Assembly (NCBI GenBank): GCA_041749255.1
Contig: JBGTBR010000089.1
Span: 78,065-142,064 of the forward strand
Reading direction: 5' to 3'
Origin: JABDLO01 sp041749255
GTDB taxonomy: Bacteria > Bacteroidota > Bacteroidia > Chitinophagales > Saprospiraceae
Length of the DNA stretch: 64,000 bases
The translations under genes were made by a program, and so were the position numbers. A model generated the notes under the pieces. That model was not told the DNA's origin, searched no databases, and saw only the letters and a list, made by a program, of their open reading frames with translations. Shown here one piece after another: positions 37,587 to 48,100 of the stretch (position 1 is its first letter; every line of letters begins with the position of its first letter).

Positions 37587-39449
37587 CTAATAAGTGTCGC
37601 CGGGTTTCTCTCCCTCTGCCAATGGCACATATTGTGGAATGTAATCGGCTCCATCTTTACCGTAATCATATGGCCACCTATGTACTGAAGGTATTTTGCC
37701 TGGCCAGTTTCCGTGAATAGGTTCAATGGGTGTAGTCCATTCCAGTGTGTTTGCCTTCCATGGATTTTTTTCGGTCATTTTTTTACCTTTCCAAATACTA
37801 TAGAAAAAGTTGATCACGAATATAATCTGTACGAAAAACACTATAATAGCCGCAATGGTAATGAACTTGTTGAGATCAGTAAAGTGCTTAAAGGACTCAA
37901 AGGTATCAAATGAATAATACCTTCTGGGTACACCTGCCATTCCTGTATAGTGCATAGGCCAGAAAATAGCATATGCCCCTATCAACGTACCCCAAAAATG
38001 AATTTTGCCCAGGGTTTCATTCATAAATCGACCATACATTTTTGGATACCAATTGTAAATACCTGCAAACATACCAAAGAAGGCAGCCACACCCATCACT
38101 ATGTGAAAGTGTGCTACTACAAAATACGTGTCGTGCATTTGTATATCTATAGACGAATTACCTAAAAATATACCCGTCAAACCTCCCGAAATAAACATCG
38201 ATACAAAACCAATTGCAAAAAGCATTGGGGTATTCAAACGAATATTACCCCCATACAAGGTGGTGATCCAATTGAAAACCTTAATGGCTGATGGCACCGC
38301 TATGATCAATGTAAATACAACAAAAAAGTTAGAGATGAATGGGTTAACTCCCGACATAAACATGTGGTGAGCCCAAACTATAAATGAAAGGAAAGCAATG
38401 GCCAATATAGAATACACCATGGCCTTATATCCAAAGATAGGTTTTCTAGCATGGACTGAAAGCACTTCAGAAACGATACCCATGGCAGGAAGAATAATGA
38501 TATATACTTCGGGATGCCCCAGGAACCAGAACAAGTGCTGATATAAAACAGGAGACCCTCCTACTCTATCGAGAGCTTGTCCCTGAATAAATATTTCACT
38601 TAAAAAGAAACTCGTTCCCAACCCCCTGTCAAACATCAGCATAAAAAAGCCCGATACCAACACTGGAAAGGAAAGTAAAGCAATGACTGCTGTAATGAAA
38701 AAAGCCCAAATAGTAAGTGGCATTCTCCACATGGTCATCCCTTTGGTACGGAGGTTTAAAACTGTAGTTATATAGTTGATACCCCCGAGCAGTACCGATA
38801 CCACAAAAAGGGTCAAACTCACAATCCACAAAGTCATACCCGTCCCTGATCCTGTTGAGGCCTGGGGGAGCGCACTGAGTGGAGGATAGGCCGTCCATCC
38901 TCCTGAGAAAGGTCCTGTATTCAGAAAGAGCGAATAAAGCATTACAATTCCTGCCAGAAAGAAGAACCAATAAGAAAGCATATTCAGGAAAGGAGACGCC
39001 ATATCACGAGCCCCCAATTGCAGTGGTATCAGCAAGTTGCTGAATGTTCCACTTAATCCCGCAGTCAAAACAAAGAACACCAGAATAGTACCGTGCATGG
39101 TTACCAGAGCATAATAAAACTCAGGAGATAATGTGCCCACACCTGTAGAATCTATTACAATCCACTTTCCCAGGAATGGTTTTAGCCAGGCAAGGCTCTC
39201 TTCAGGAAATCCAAGTTGCAATCTGAATACCACAGACATGGCTGCACCGATAATAGCCCAAATAATTCCAGTAATTAAAAACTGTCTGGCTATGATCTTG
39301 TGATCCATTGAAAAAATATAATGGGAAATAAAATTAGATTGATACTTATCCCCATGGTGGTGTTCGTGAAAATGATCATCAAAGCCTTGTTCTCTGGTGA
39401 TCCTCTCATCATCGTATATTGGCGAAACTTTGGTTGTTACATCTACCAT
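37587..39449 (-). CDS. coxA: Cytochrome c oxidase subunit I
   Basis: Catalytic subunit of a heme-copper oxygen reductase, 620 residues with at least 12 helices. All metal ligands are visible: the low-spin heme histidine in the TMHGTILVF helix, HPEVYIIILPAMGI with the CuB histidine and the cross-linked tyrosine of the active site, the HHMF pair of CuB ligands, and HDTYFVVAHFHIVMG with the high-spin and low-spin heme histidines. The HPEVY tyrosine marks an A-type oxidase. It lies 24 bases after coxB, and ctaB follows after 50 bases. The partner donor is probably a cytochrome c reduced by the alternative complex III encoded upstream. Confidence 0.97.
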   Translation of the reverse strand: MVDVTTKVSPIYDDERITREQGFDDHFHEHHHGDKYQSNFISHYIFSMDHKIIARQFLITGIIWAIIGAAMSVVFRLQLGFPEESLAWLKPFLGKWIVIDSTGVGTLSPEFYYALVTMHGTILVFFVLTAGLSGTFSNLLIPLQLGARDMASPFLNMLSYWFFFLAGIVMLYSLFLNTGPFSGGWTAYPPLSALPQASTGSGTGMTLWIVSLTLFVVSVLLGGINYITTVLNLRTKGMTMWRMPLTIWAFFITAVIALLSFPVLVSGFFMLMFDRGLGTSFFLSEIFIQGQALDRVGGSPVLYQHLFWFLGHPEVYIIILPAMGIVSEVLSVHARKPIFGYKAMVYSILAIAFLSFIVWAHHMFMSGVNPFISNFFVVFTLIIAVPSAIKVFNWITTLYGGNIRLNTPMLFAIGFVSMFISGGLTGIFLGNSSIDIQMHDTYFVVAHFHIVMGVAAFFGMFAGIYNWYPKMYGRFMNETLGKIHFWGTLIGAYAIFWPMHYTGMAGVPRRYYSFDTFESFKHFTDLNKFITIAAIIVFFVQIIFVINFFYSIWKGKKMTEKNPWKANTLEWTTPIEPIHGNWPGKIPSVHRWPYDYGKDGADYIPQYVPLAEGEKPGDTY

Positions 39450-39473
39450 TTTGACATGTTTTTTCTTAATAAT

Positions 39474-40985
39474 TTACATTGACACAATTCGTAATTCAGT
39501 TCTTTTGTTAGCGTTTCTACCTTCTTCAGTGTCATTTGAGTCTATTGGCATTGTTGATCCATATCCGTTAGCTGTGAGTCTTCGAGACTCAATTCCTTTA
39601 GACTCAAGATAATTCTTTACATTCTCAGCTCTGGACTTTGACAACTCCATATTATCTGCATCATCACCTGTATTGTCAGTATGTCCACGTAATTCAATAA
39701 CCAATCTTTCATTCTGATTTAAAATAGAAGCAATTTCGTCCAATTCAAATCTGGACTTTTCATCCAATTCATCAGAATTGGTTTTATAAAATACATGCTC
39801 TAGCTTAATCAGGCGATCCTCAGTAGTTGCTATATCAGAGGTAGCCATTTCAAAAGTATTCTGAATTTCCAGTTTCCTGTCTTCGATCTCAAAGGTTAGT
39901 AATTCTCCTTTCCTTGGATCCACATCCGTATTCCTGATGCTTGTTTTATAAAAGGAGTTTTGAGTCAGTTTCCAGTCCTCAAATTCTTCTTTAGTAACAA
40001 TTTCAACAACTCTTCTCATACTGTAATGACCCTGTCCGCAAAGTTCAGCACAAGCCAGTTCGAAATGAAATTCTTCCCATTTTTGCTTTGAATCGGGGTC
40101 AGTAGGATCGTATAATTCCCTCCACTCCGGGTAATTTCTCAAATTCAACCTAAATTCTTCAGTCGTTTTTGTGGGTCTGAAGATAAAATAGGTTGGAAGT
40201 CCGGGAATGGCGTCCATTTTGACCCTGAAATGAGGTAGATAAAAATTGTGTAAGACATCCTTTGACAATATTCTTACCCTAATGGTGGTATCAACCGGCA
40301 ATATGATGTGATCTGATCCTGAAAGCAGCACATCATCAATACTCTTATCATCTGAAAAGTCTATACCTAAAGGATTACTTGCCAGATTGATTAATTTGTA
40401 GTCACGTGTGCCCAATTTATCGTCAGGTCCCGGGTACCGGATATCCCAGGCATATTGGTAGCCGGTTGCTTCCACTTCGACGTATTCAGTACCTGGCTTT
40501 ACATCGGGCATAACCCTATTCCATACAATAAGACCCTGAACAACTAAAAATGTCATAACTACAAGAGGTACACCTGTCCACACTATTTCGAGCATTGTAT
40601 TATGAGGGAAAAAACGTGCTACTTTTCCTTGCTGTTGTCTGTATTTATAAGCATACCAAAACAAAAGAATATGGGTTATAACGAAAATAATTCCTGTAAA
40701 AAACAGGGTTACGTTGAACATGCTATCCACCTCAACTCCATGTTCAGAGGCCGCTGTTAAAGGTCCATATCCAAGCATTTGATCTTTGTAATACCAGGAA
40801 GAATAAATACAAGCTACCAGAAAAACGATCATAAATACCACCAGCCAAAATGCTGTTTTATCGTTATTGGATTGAGCTACATCTTCTTCTCCTCTGATCT
40901 TTGCTGCTAACTCAGTTACCCTTCCTATCTGAACAATGATAATTCCTAGAAGGATAAATATTGCAATGGCTACTAAATATGTCAT
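39474..40985 (-). CDS. coxB: Cytochrome c oxidase subunit II fused to a C-terminal OmpA-like domain
   Basis: A 503-residue CuA subunit. Two extra N-terminal membrane helices (about 2-20 and 46-62), usual in this phylum, precede the canonical hairpin (90-115, 135-158) and the periplasmic cupredoxin domain. CuA ligands are H246, C312, C316, H320 and M323 (CAELCGQGHYSM). After a linker of about 60 residues the protein continues into an OmpA-like peptidoglycan-binding domain at about 393-503: LEHVFYKTNSDELDEKS, RGHTDNTGDDADNMELSKSRA and GRNANKRTELRI, with the aspartate and arginine (near D443 and R452) that hold diaminopimelate in known OmpA domains. In caa3 oxidases this position carries cytochrome c instead. 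The reading frame is continuous and there is no frameshift sign. The domain should lie in the periplasm, so a cell-wall tether is plausible. Confidence 0.93.
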   Translation of the reverse strand: MTYLVAIAIFILLGIIIVQIGRVTELAAKIRGEEDVAQSNNDKTAFWLVVFMIVFLVACIYSSWYYKDQMLGYGPLTAASEHGVEVDSMFNVTLFFTGIIFVITHILLFWYAYKYRQQQGKVARFFPHNTMLEIVWTGVPLVVMTFLVVQGLIVWNRVMPDVKPGTEYVEVEATGYQYAWDIRYPGPDDKLGTRDYKLINLASNPLGIDFSDDKSIDDVLLSGSDHIILPVDTTIRVRILSKDVLHNFYLPHFRVKMDAIPGLPTYFIFRPTKTTEEFRLNLRNYPEWRELYDPTDPDSKQKWEEFHFELACAELCGQGHYSMRRVVEIVTKEEFEDWKLTQNSFYKTSIRNTDVDPRKGELLTFEIEDRKLEIQNTFEMATSDIATTEDRLIKLEHVFYKTNSDELDEKSRFELDEIASILNQNERLVIELRGHTDNTGDDADNMELSKSRAENVKNYLESKGIESRRLTANGYGSTMPIDSNDTEEGRNANKRTELRIVSM

Positions 40986-41028
40986 ATGTTGCTATTACAG
41001 ATTTTATAATGTTTTATACAATACATCA

Positions 41029-42303
41029 TCATACATGATGATGCATACTTTCTCTTAAATAGGGATCATTGGTTGGCACTAATGCTGCTTTTGATAAGGT
41101 GTTAAGCACTACAAAAACAAATAGTCCCGCAAAACCGATGAAAGTTCCCAGTTCCAGTAAGCCCGGAATTGTAAATCCCATTTCAAAATGCCCTGCATGA
41201 TCGGTTGCAGCAGCAGTTATTTCCTCTCCATTGTGATGTGCATGATGTGCTAACTCATGCGCTGTGTGCAGAATTCCAGGTTTTAACATTAAGAAAAAAT
41301 CAATCCAGTGTCCCAGTAAAACCACTATTGCCACAAAGCCTACTGAACCAAACTTTCTCTTGGTATCATTTCTCATTAAGACAAAAAATGGCAGCAAAAA
41401 GTTTATGACAAGATTGCCATAAAATAGAACCGGATAATTATCCATCCTCTGCTTAAAATAGACTGTTTCTTCACCTATATTACCATACCAAATCAACATA
41501 TACTGAGAAAACCATAAGTACGTCCAAAATATGGAAAAAGCAAAAAGAAACTTACCCAAATCGTGGATATGATCAGCAGTGACACGCTCATAATATCCTC
41601 TGGTTTTCAGATGAATCAATAAAAGAATGGTCATACATATCATCGCTACAAACCAGCTCGCACCAGAATACCATGCAAATAATGTACTGTACCAGTGGGC
41701 ATCTACACTCATGACCCATTGCCATATAATAGCAGCACTTGAAAATCCCGCTACGGGAAGGAAGATAGCTGCCCAAAATCTCATCCTATTGTGATGGGTA
41801 TATTGAACATCTCCACCTTCAGAATCTTCCCGAAGTGAAAGACTTCTTATTTTTCTTGCTATAAAGATCCAGATTCCAACTATGATCAAAGTCCCAAATA
41901 GATACCAGTATTTATTAAGGAATGATGATTTTCCAAGCATAATTCTATCATTGGCCACACTTTCAGCATCCGACCAGTGATACAAATGAATAAAACCAAA
42001 AAACACACCTAAAGCGATGATTAGCATTAATAAAAGACCTGGCACCATAAATGAAGCCATCGATTCCCACACCCTTTTAAATAAAGTATGCCATCCTGCA
42101 TAGGCTGTGATGCAGACTGCTATGAAGAAAGCAGCCATAAAAGCTATCCCAATAAAGAAAACAGCATTGTGAAGGATATTGGACCAAAATCTCGTGTGAA
42201 ACTCATCGTCTCCAATCCAGGTCACAACAAGACAAAACAATCCAAGTCCCATTGTGCCAAACAATACATTCCTGGTTCTATTTGATATTGCGAATTCACT
42301 CAT
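41029..42303 (-). CDS. actF: Alternative complex III subunit ActF
   Basis: A 424-residue membrane protein with about ten predicted helices, of the NrfD-like type found as ActF in alternative complex III (quinol:cytochrome c/oxidase oxidoreductase). Typical segments are 'GLFCLVVTWIGDDEFHTRFWSNILHNAVFFIGIAF' in its pattern, FSIFWTYLWFSQYMLIWYGN and the histidine-rich loop HTAHELAHHAHHNGEE near residue 350. It has no quinone-site signatures as clear as those of ActC. It directly precedes coxB, so complex III and the oxidase are made from one transcript and may form a supercomplex, as known in Flavobacterium. Confidence 0.93.
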   Translation of the reverse strand: MSEFAISNRTRNVLFGTMGLGLFCLVVTWIGDDEFHTRFWSNILHNAVFFIGIAFMAAFFIAVCITAYAGWHTLFKRVWESMASFMVPGLLLMLIIALGVFFGFIHLYHWSDAESVANDRIMLGKSSFLNKYWYLFGTLIIVGIWIFIARKIRSLSLREDSEGGDVQYTHHNRMRFWAAIFLPVAGFSSAAIIWQWVMSVDAHWYSTLFAWYSGASWFVAMICMTILLLIHLKTRGYYERVTADHIHDLGKFLFAFSIFWTYLWFSQYMLIWYGNIGEETVYFKQRMDNYPVLFYGNLVINFLLPFFVLMRNDTKRKFGSVGFVAIVVLLGHWIDFFLMLKPGILHTAHELAHHAHHNGEEITAAATDHAGHFEMGFTIPGLLELGTFIGFAGLFVFVVLNTLSKAALVPTNDPYLRESMHHHV

Positions 42304-42371
42304 GATACTATTTATCTTCTTTCTTGTTTTTTAATTTGATCAATACGATTTCTGTCCATTTGATATCATTT

Positions 42372-43160
42372 TTAATTACCTGCCTGGGAAATGGCATCGG
42401 TGGTTGCATCACCGGCAGGTTTGTCCACAGTGTTTAAAGTATTGGTATATTGATCGTAAATTTTATCGTTTGCTACAGCCTGTAATGACCGGATGTAATG
42501 AATCACTTGCCATCTTTCTTCATAGCTCAATTTATCTTTATACGGTCCCATCAGGTTTATACCATGCATTATTGAATGGTAAATTCTTCCGTTAGATGCT
42601 GCTGTAAAATCTTCGTTTGTCAAAATTGCGGGTTGTACAGGATACACACCCCCATCTTCTCTGACAAGGTAGCCAACACCGTCTCCTTTTTCACCGTGAC
42701 AAATTCCACAAAAGATGTCGTATAGTTCCTTTCCTCTTCTCAAACCTTCGGTCGTAATTGGAAATGGATTATCTATTATTTCCGCAATGGCTTTTTCTCT
42801 TCCAGCATCATCATTGTCATAATAATAGGGAACGCTACCATTTGGAGGAATAACAATGCTGTTTGATTGATCTGATTCGGCGTAACCCGAAGGCATTTCT
42901 CCCGCAAACCCCCGGGGGATGGTTCCAGCCACCGGAAGCCTGGGTTGTACAAAGGCATAATACTCATCCTTGCTTCCCCATGTGTTGTTATAATAGTAAT
43001 TGTAGTAGTTGGCCTCGTATGCAATCGAGTGGGCCATGTCTGGCATAAATTCACTTCCCGTTGAATTGCCGCCGGGTTGCTGACAGGAAGTAACCGCCAG
43101 CATAGCAACAAATGCTATGGTATATATATGCTGTTTTACTCTATTCATTTTGCTTAACAT
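42372..43160 (-). CDS. actE: Alternative complex III subunit ActE, monoheme cytochrome c lipoprotein
   Basis: A 262-residue lipoprotein with a signal peptide ending in a VTSC lipobox, so it is anchored to the outer face of the inner membrane by its lipid. A single CGICHG heme motif near residue 150 and a downstream methionine ligand region (MHGINLMGPYKDKL) mark a class I cytochrome c. In characterised alternative complex III, ActE passes electrons from the multiheme ActA to the oxidase. A second ATG is present four codons in; either start gives the same signal. It begins 8 bases after the actD stop codon. Confidence 0.93.
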   Translation of the reverse strand: MLSKMNRVKQHIYTIAFVAMLAVTSCQQPGGNSTGSEFMPDMAHSIAYEANYYNYYYNNTWGSKDEYYAFVQPRLPVAGTIPRGFAGEMPSGYAESDQSNSIVIPPNGSVPYYYDNDDAGREKAIAEIIDNPFPITTEGLRRGKELYDIFCGICHGEKGDGVGYLVREDGGVYPVQPAILTNEDFTAASNGRIYHSIMHGINLMGPYKDKLSYEERWQVIHYIRSLQAVANDKIYDQYTNTLNTVDKPAGDATTDAISQAGN

Positions 43161-43168
43161 TCTACTTA

Positions 43169-43690
43169 TTATAAAATTTTTGAACTGATTTCTGAGGCAC
43201 CTGAGTCTTCCAAAAATCTTTGAACTTCTTCCTCATCAACCTCTGATTTATCAAAAGCAAGACAGAATTTATCGTCTGTAATTCGGTCATCCAGGCAAGG
43301 ATTAACAACTCCAGGGCCTAAACCACTCACAATGTAAAAGGTAGCAACCATACCGATTGCTGCAAATAAAACAGTTACCTCAAATACAATAGGTATGAAT
43401 GCAGGTACTGACCAGTAAGGCTTTCCTCCTATAATGATAGGCCAGTCTTTGGTAAAAATCCAGGTCATTCCCAGAAAGGCAGTAAGCGTACCTAACATAC
43501 CGTAAACAAATCCGGTAATGTGTAATCTTGACTCTGCAAGATCCAACAGTGGATCCAATCCGTGAACAGGAAAAGGAGAATACACATCCATAATCTCAAA
43601 ATGCATTTCCTTTGCTTTTCTTACGGCATTCAATAATATTTCTTCATCATCGTACAGACCGTAAATTATATCCTTTTTTGCGAAGCTCAT
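43169..43690 (-). CDS. actD: Alternative complex III subunit ActD (DUF3341)
   Basis: A 173-residue membrane protein of the DUF3341 family. The N-terminal cytoplasmic part (IIYGLYDDEEILLNAVRKAKE, FEIMDVYSPFPVHGLDPLL) is followed by two membrane helices around residues 60-130, and an acidic C-terminal tail. This is the structural subunit ActD of alternative complex III; it carries no cofactor. It lies between actC and actE, in the conserved gene order. Confidence 0.93.
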   Translation of the reverse strand: MSFAKKDIIYGLYDDEEILLNAVRKAKEMHFEIMDVYSPFPVHGLDPLLDLAESRLHITGFVYGMLGTLTAFLGMTWIFTKDWPIIIGGKPYWSVPAFIPIVFEVTVLFAAIGMVATFYIVSGLGPGVVNPCLDDRITDDKFCLAFDKSEVDEEEVQRFLEDSGASEISSKIL

Positions 43691-43710
43691 ATTACTTATT
43701 AGTTCGTATA

Positions 43711-45123
43711 TTATTTAACTGATTCTATTCTCGAAGCCTCTTGCTGTGCGGCTTTATAACCTTTAGCATATTGATCTCCGGATGATTTTAAAATGTGTTT
43801 GATCTCTGCAATAGCTACTACAGGTGCAACTCTCGTAAATATCAGATAACAAGTAAAAAACAAACCCAAAGTACCCAGATAAATTCCTATCTCAACCCAG
43901 GTTGGAGAATAATAACTCCAGCTGGAAGGCAAATAATCCCTTGCCAAAGTAGTGGCAATGATCACGAAACGCTCAAACCACATTCCAATATTGACCACTA
44001 TCGATAAAAAGAAAGTCCAGATCACTGATCTCCTTATTTTTTTGCTCCAAAAGAACTGCGGAGAGACTACATTGCAAAACATCATACCAAAGTAAGCCCA
44101 CCAGTAAGGTCCTAATGCCCTGTTAAAGAAGGCTGCCTGTTCGTAAACGTATCCGGAATACCAGGCTACAAACAACTCGGTAAGGTATGCAACGCCCACA
44201 ATGGTACCTGTAACCAGTATCACCTTATTCATCGATTCTATATGACCAATGGTGATGTAATCCTCTAACTTGAGTACTTTCCTCGTCACAAGCATTAGGG
44301 TTTGAACCATCGCAAATCCGGAAAAGATGGCACCTGCCACAAAGTAAGGAGGGAATATGGTAGTATGCCAGCCTGGAATAACCGAAGTGGCAAAGTCAAA
44401 ACTTACTATAGTGTGAACTGATAGCACCAGTGGTGTAGCCAGACCTGCCAAGACCAGTGAAAGGGCTTCCCATCGCTGCCAGTGTTTTGCTGAACCTGTC
44501 CATCCAAAGGATAGAAAGTTATACACTTTCTTTCTGAAACCTTTAGCTCTGTCTCTTACAGTAGCAAAATCAGGAACAAGTCCCGTATACCAAAATAAAA
44601 GAGAAACAGTAAAATAAGTGCTTATCGCAAAAAGGTCCCAAAGAAGAGGTGAGTTGAAGTTAGGCCATAAAGGTCCTCTGGTATTGGGATATGGAAAAAA
44701 ATAAAATACTACCCATGCTCTTCCTACATGTATCCCTGGAAATAAGGCAGCACAAATCACTGCGAAAATAGTCATTGCCTCAGCGGCTCTGTTCACTCCG
44801 GTACGCCATTTCTGTCTGAATAATAGCAATATAGCAGAAATCAATGTACCCGCGTGACCGATACCGATCCACCATACAAAGTTGGTAATGTCCCAACCCC
44901 AGCCAACAGTTCTGTTCAGGTTCCATGTCCCGATTCCATGCCAAATAGTCCAGAGTATACAGAATACCCCAAACAAAAGTAAAGAGACTGAGACAATAAA
45001 TCCCAGCGTCCAGGAAACAGATGGAGTCTTTTCAGTGGGTGATACAAGATCTTCTGTTATCTGATGATACGTTTTTGACCCTGTTATCAAAGGTTCTCTG
45101 ATTGAACTTACAACAGCACCCAT
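43711..45123 (-). CDS. actC: Alternative complex III subunit ActC (NrfD/PsrC-like quinol-binding)
   Basis: A 470-residue integral membrane protein with about ten helices of the polysulfide reductase NrfD family. ActC carries the quinol oxidation site of alternative complex III. The block GWGWDITNFVWWIGIGHAGTLISAILLLFRQ and the later GRAWVVFYFFPYPNTRGPLWPNFNSPLLWD are highly typical of ActC, including histidine and aspartate residues near the quinol site. It follows actB after 36 bases and precedes actD after 20. Confidence 0.95.
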   Translation of the reverse strand: MGAVVSSIREPLITGSKTYHQITEDLVSPTEKTPSVSWTLGFIVSVSLLLFGVFCILWTIWHGIGTWNLNRTVGWGWDITNFVWWIGIGHAGTLISAILLLFRQKWRTGVNRAAEAMTIFAVICAALFPGIHVGRAWVVFYFFPYPNTRGPLWPNFNSPLLWDLFAISTYFTVSLLFWYTGLVPDFATVRDRAKGFRKKVYNFLSFGWTGSAKHWQRWEALSLVLAGLATPLVLSVHTIVSFDFATSVIPGWHTTIFPPYFVAGAIFSGFAMVQTLMLVTRKVLKLEDYITIGHIESMNKVILVTGTIVGVAYLTELFVAWYSGYVYEQAAFFNRALGPYWWAYFGMMFCNVVSPQFFWSKKIRRSVIWTFFLSIVVNIGMWFERFVIIATTLARDYLPSSWSYYSPTWVEIGIYLGTLGLFFTCYLIFTRVAPVVAIAEIKHILKSSGDQYAKGYKAAQQEASRIESVK

Positions 45124-45159
45124 ATTTTGATGATATTATGTTTTTATCAAAAAATTCAA

Positions 45160-48100
45160 TTACGAATATAAATTCTCGTCGCGATTATTAACCTTCATTG
45201 AATAATTCACTGAAGATCTGACGTTTACTTCTTCTAATACTATATAATTAAGTGGAGAGTCCAGTTTTTTACTGAGCTGTCCTTCCTTATTGTTCATGTC
45301 TCCAAAAGTAATAGCTCCAGTGGGACAAGCTGTCTGGCAGGCACTTCTGACATCTCTGTCCTGAAGTTTCCTTCCCTCCTTCTTTGCCAATAATTTTCCT
45401 TCCTGAATCCTCTGTACACAAAACGAACATTTCTCAATAACCCCTCTTGCACGGACTGTTACATCGGGATTGAGTACCATTCTCGTTAGATTATCGGCAC
45501 CATAAGGGATTTTTTCTCCATTGACAGGAACCTGATTGGCAGGAAATATATCAGCTGTAGTATAGTCTGACCAATTAAATCTCCTCACTTTATAAGGACA
45601 GTTATTGGCACAATACCGGGTGCCCACACAACGGTTATACGTCATCTGGTTGAGACCTTCAGTACTGTGGTTAGTTGCATTAACCGGACATACGTTCTCA
45701 CAAGGTGCATTGTCACAGTGTTGGCACATCATGGGTTGGTAAACAGTATTGGGATTTTCAGCATCACCATAATAATAGCGATCAATCCTTAGCCAGGTCA
45801 TTTCGTGGTGTCTGCTGACTTCTCTTTTACCTACAACTGGCACATTGTTCTCTGCCATACATGCCACTGTGCATGCACCACATCCAATACATGCATTAAG
45901 ATCGACATGCATTCCCCAATGGTGACCTTGTGTGTATAACTCATCATACCCATTGTAAATTTGTTGTTCGTTGAGATGTTTAGCCTCCTCTCTGCGTTCA
46001 TGCATATGTGCTAAACTGTCCTGCAAATTATTGACATTACTATTGTATATGATCGATCTATCTGTCAGAAAACCCTGATAACCCTGACTTACTAAGCCAT
46101 AAGTTGCTGAAATCGCTGCTGCTTCATCAGCATTGATGATTTCTCCTGACTTCTTATCTTCTGCCTTCACGCCAAAAGTATGGTGGTATTGCACACTTGA
46201 AAAGTACTTCTCTTTACCTTTAGTACCTGTTACCATCACATTGGTATGGTAGTATTGACGGTATCCTTTATTCAGTTGAACAGAGGTATTGAGATCAGCA
46301 CCTATTCCAGTGCCGGCAAATCCTGCTTCTCTTCTTCCAAAACCCAGGGCAAGAGATACAGTACCTGGCATTTGGCCAAATTGCTGCATCACGGGAACAC
46401 TGAAAACTTTATCTCCAATGGTCACATCTACCAGGTCTCCATCCTTAAGATTGTTAAGTCCTATAAATTTATTGACACCGTTGAATGATACAGGTACTGC
46501 CAAATAATTACCCCATGAAGTTCTCAGTACAGGATCAGGCATTTCCATTAACCATGGATTAGACGAAAATTCTCCATTCCCCATCGGTACAGATTCGTAA
46601 AACGAAATTTCCAGATCAGAATTCGAAGGTTTAGACACCATACCTAATGCTGCCTGGTCATTACCACTATAGTTGGCCACTGCAGTTTCATCGCTTTCAA
46701 TAGTAAATACACCATCGTGCAGGCAGTTGTCCCAAAAAGTATTAAAACTTGCAAATTTATTTTGACGAGGAAAGACTTCTGCCTCCCAAAAACTCTTTAA
46801 AAATTCATAATAAGATGATTTATCATCGAGGTTTTCTTTAATTTCTCCAGACCAGGTTAGAAGGCTCTCCTCAAATTGTCTGGTATCAAACAAAGGAGCT
46901 ATAGTAGGCTGAATCAGACTTAAATGTCCTTTCTTAGGCTCTGCATCTCCCCATGATTCTAGTATATGAGGTGTGGCTGCCACATACTGACAAGCTATGG
47001 AGGTTTCTGATGGAATCAAACAACAGGCTACTGTGGTTTTTACTTTTTCCATTCCCATTTTGAATGCTTCACCGTGGCCTGAATCATATACTGGATTGGC
47101 ATCAATGATGACCAAAGCATCTACCTGCCCATTATTCATTTCTCCTACCAATTTGGCGAGAGCCTGGTCACTTCCCTTCCTTTGCATGGAGGTGTGATCC
47201 CAGGTTATGGTGTTTCCATAATTACCCAAAGTATTATTGATGGCGTTGATCAGAATTTGTTCTGATTTATCATTGCTTCCTGCAACCACTAATGACTTCC
47301 CTGCAGCCACTTTTAGCTGACTGGCTACTTTATCCAAAGCCATTTTAGCTTTTTCATTTAATGCCAAAGAAGTGGATCCTCCAACTATTTTGGTATATAG
47401 ATAAGCTATGGCAGCTCCATGTTCTGAAGGTTTTACCATTATCCTGTTATCTGCATTTGAACCTGAGAGCGACATCCCGGTTTCAACCTGGATATGACGA
47501 GACATCATGGGATTATCCAGGTTTTTGATCCTTCTGTTGATGATGTATTTTTTGGCATATTCTACAGGAGAAATCCAGGTACCAAGAAAATCAGCACCGA
47601 AACTCACAATAACTTCTGCTTTATCAAAATGGTAATCTGGTATGCTTCTCATTCCAAAACTATCCTCGTTGGCATCGAGTAATCCTGCATAGGATACAGA
47701 ATCGTATTGTATGTGCTCCACATTGGAATAGGCTCCAACCATAGTCTCAATGGTCTTTAAGGCAGCAGGACTTATTATGGTAGAACTCAATATTCGGATG
47801 CTTCCTGCTGAACCGAAAGCATTACCCACTTCTTCATCTAGATTTTGCCAGTCGATTTTCCGGCCTTCTTTCAAAGGATGTTTGAATCTATGGGTATCGT
47901 ACAAATCAAGTACAGAAGCCTGAACTCTTGCTGACGTACCTCCGTGGGTTATGGGTGAAAGATCGTTACCTTCAATTTTTATAGGTCTGCCTTCCCTTGT
48001 TTTTACTAAAATAGAGCAATAATCTCCTCCCCTTACATAACTGGATGCATAATAAGTCGCAACACCAGGCACAATTTCATCTGGTTTTACAACATAAGGA

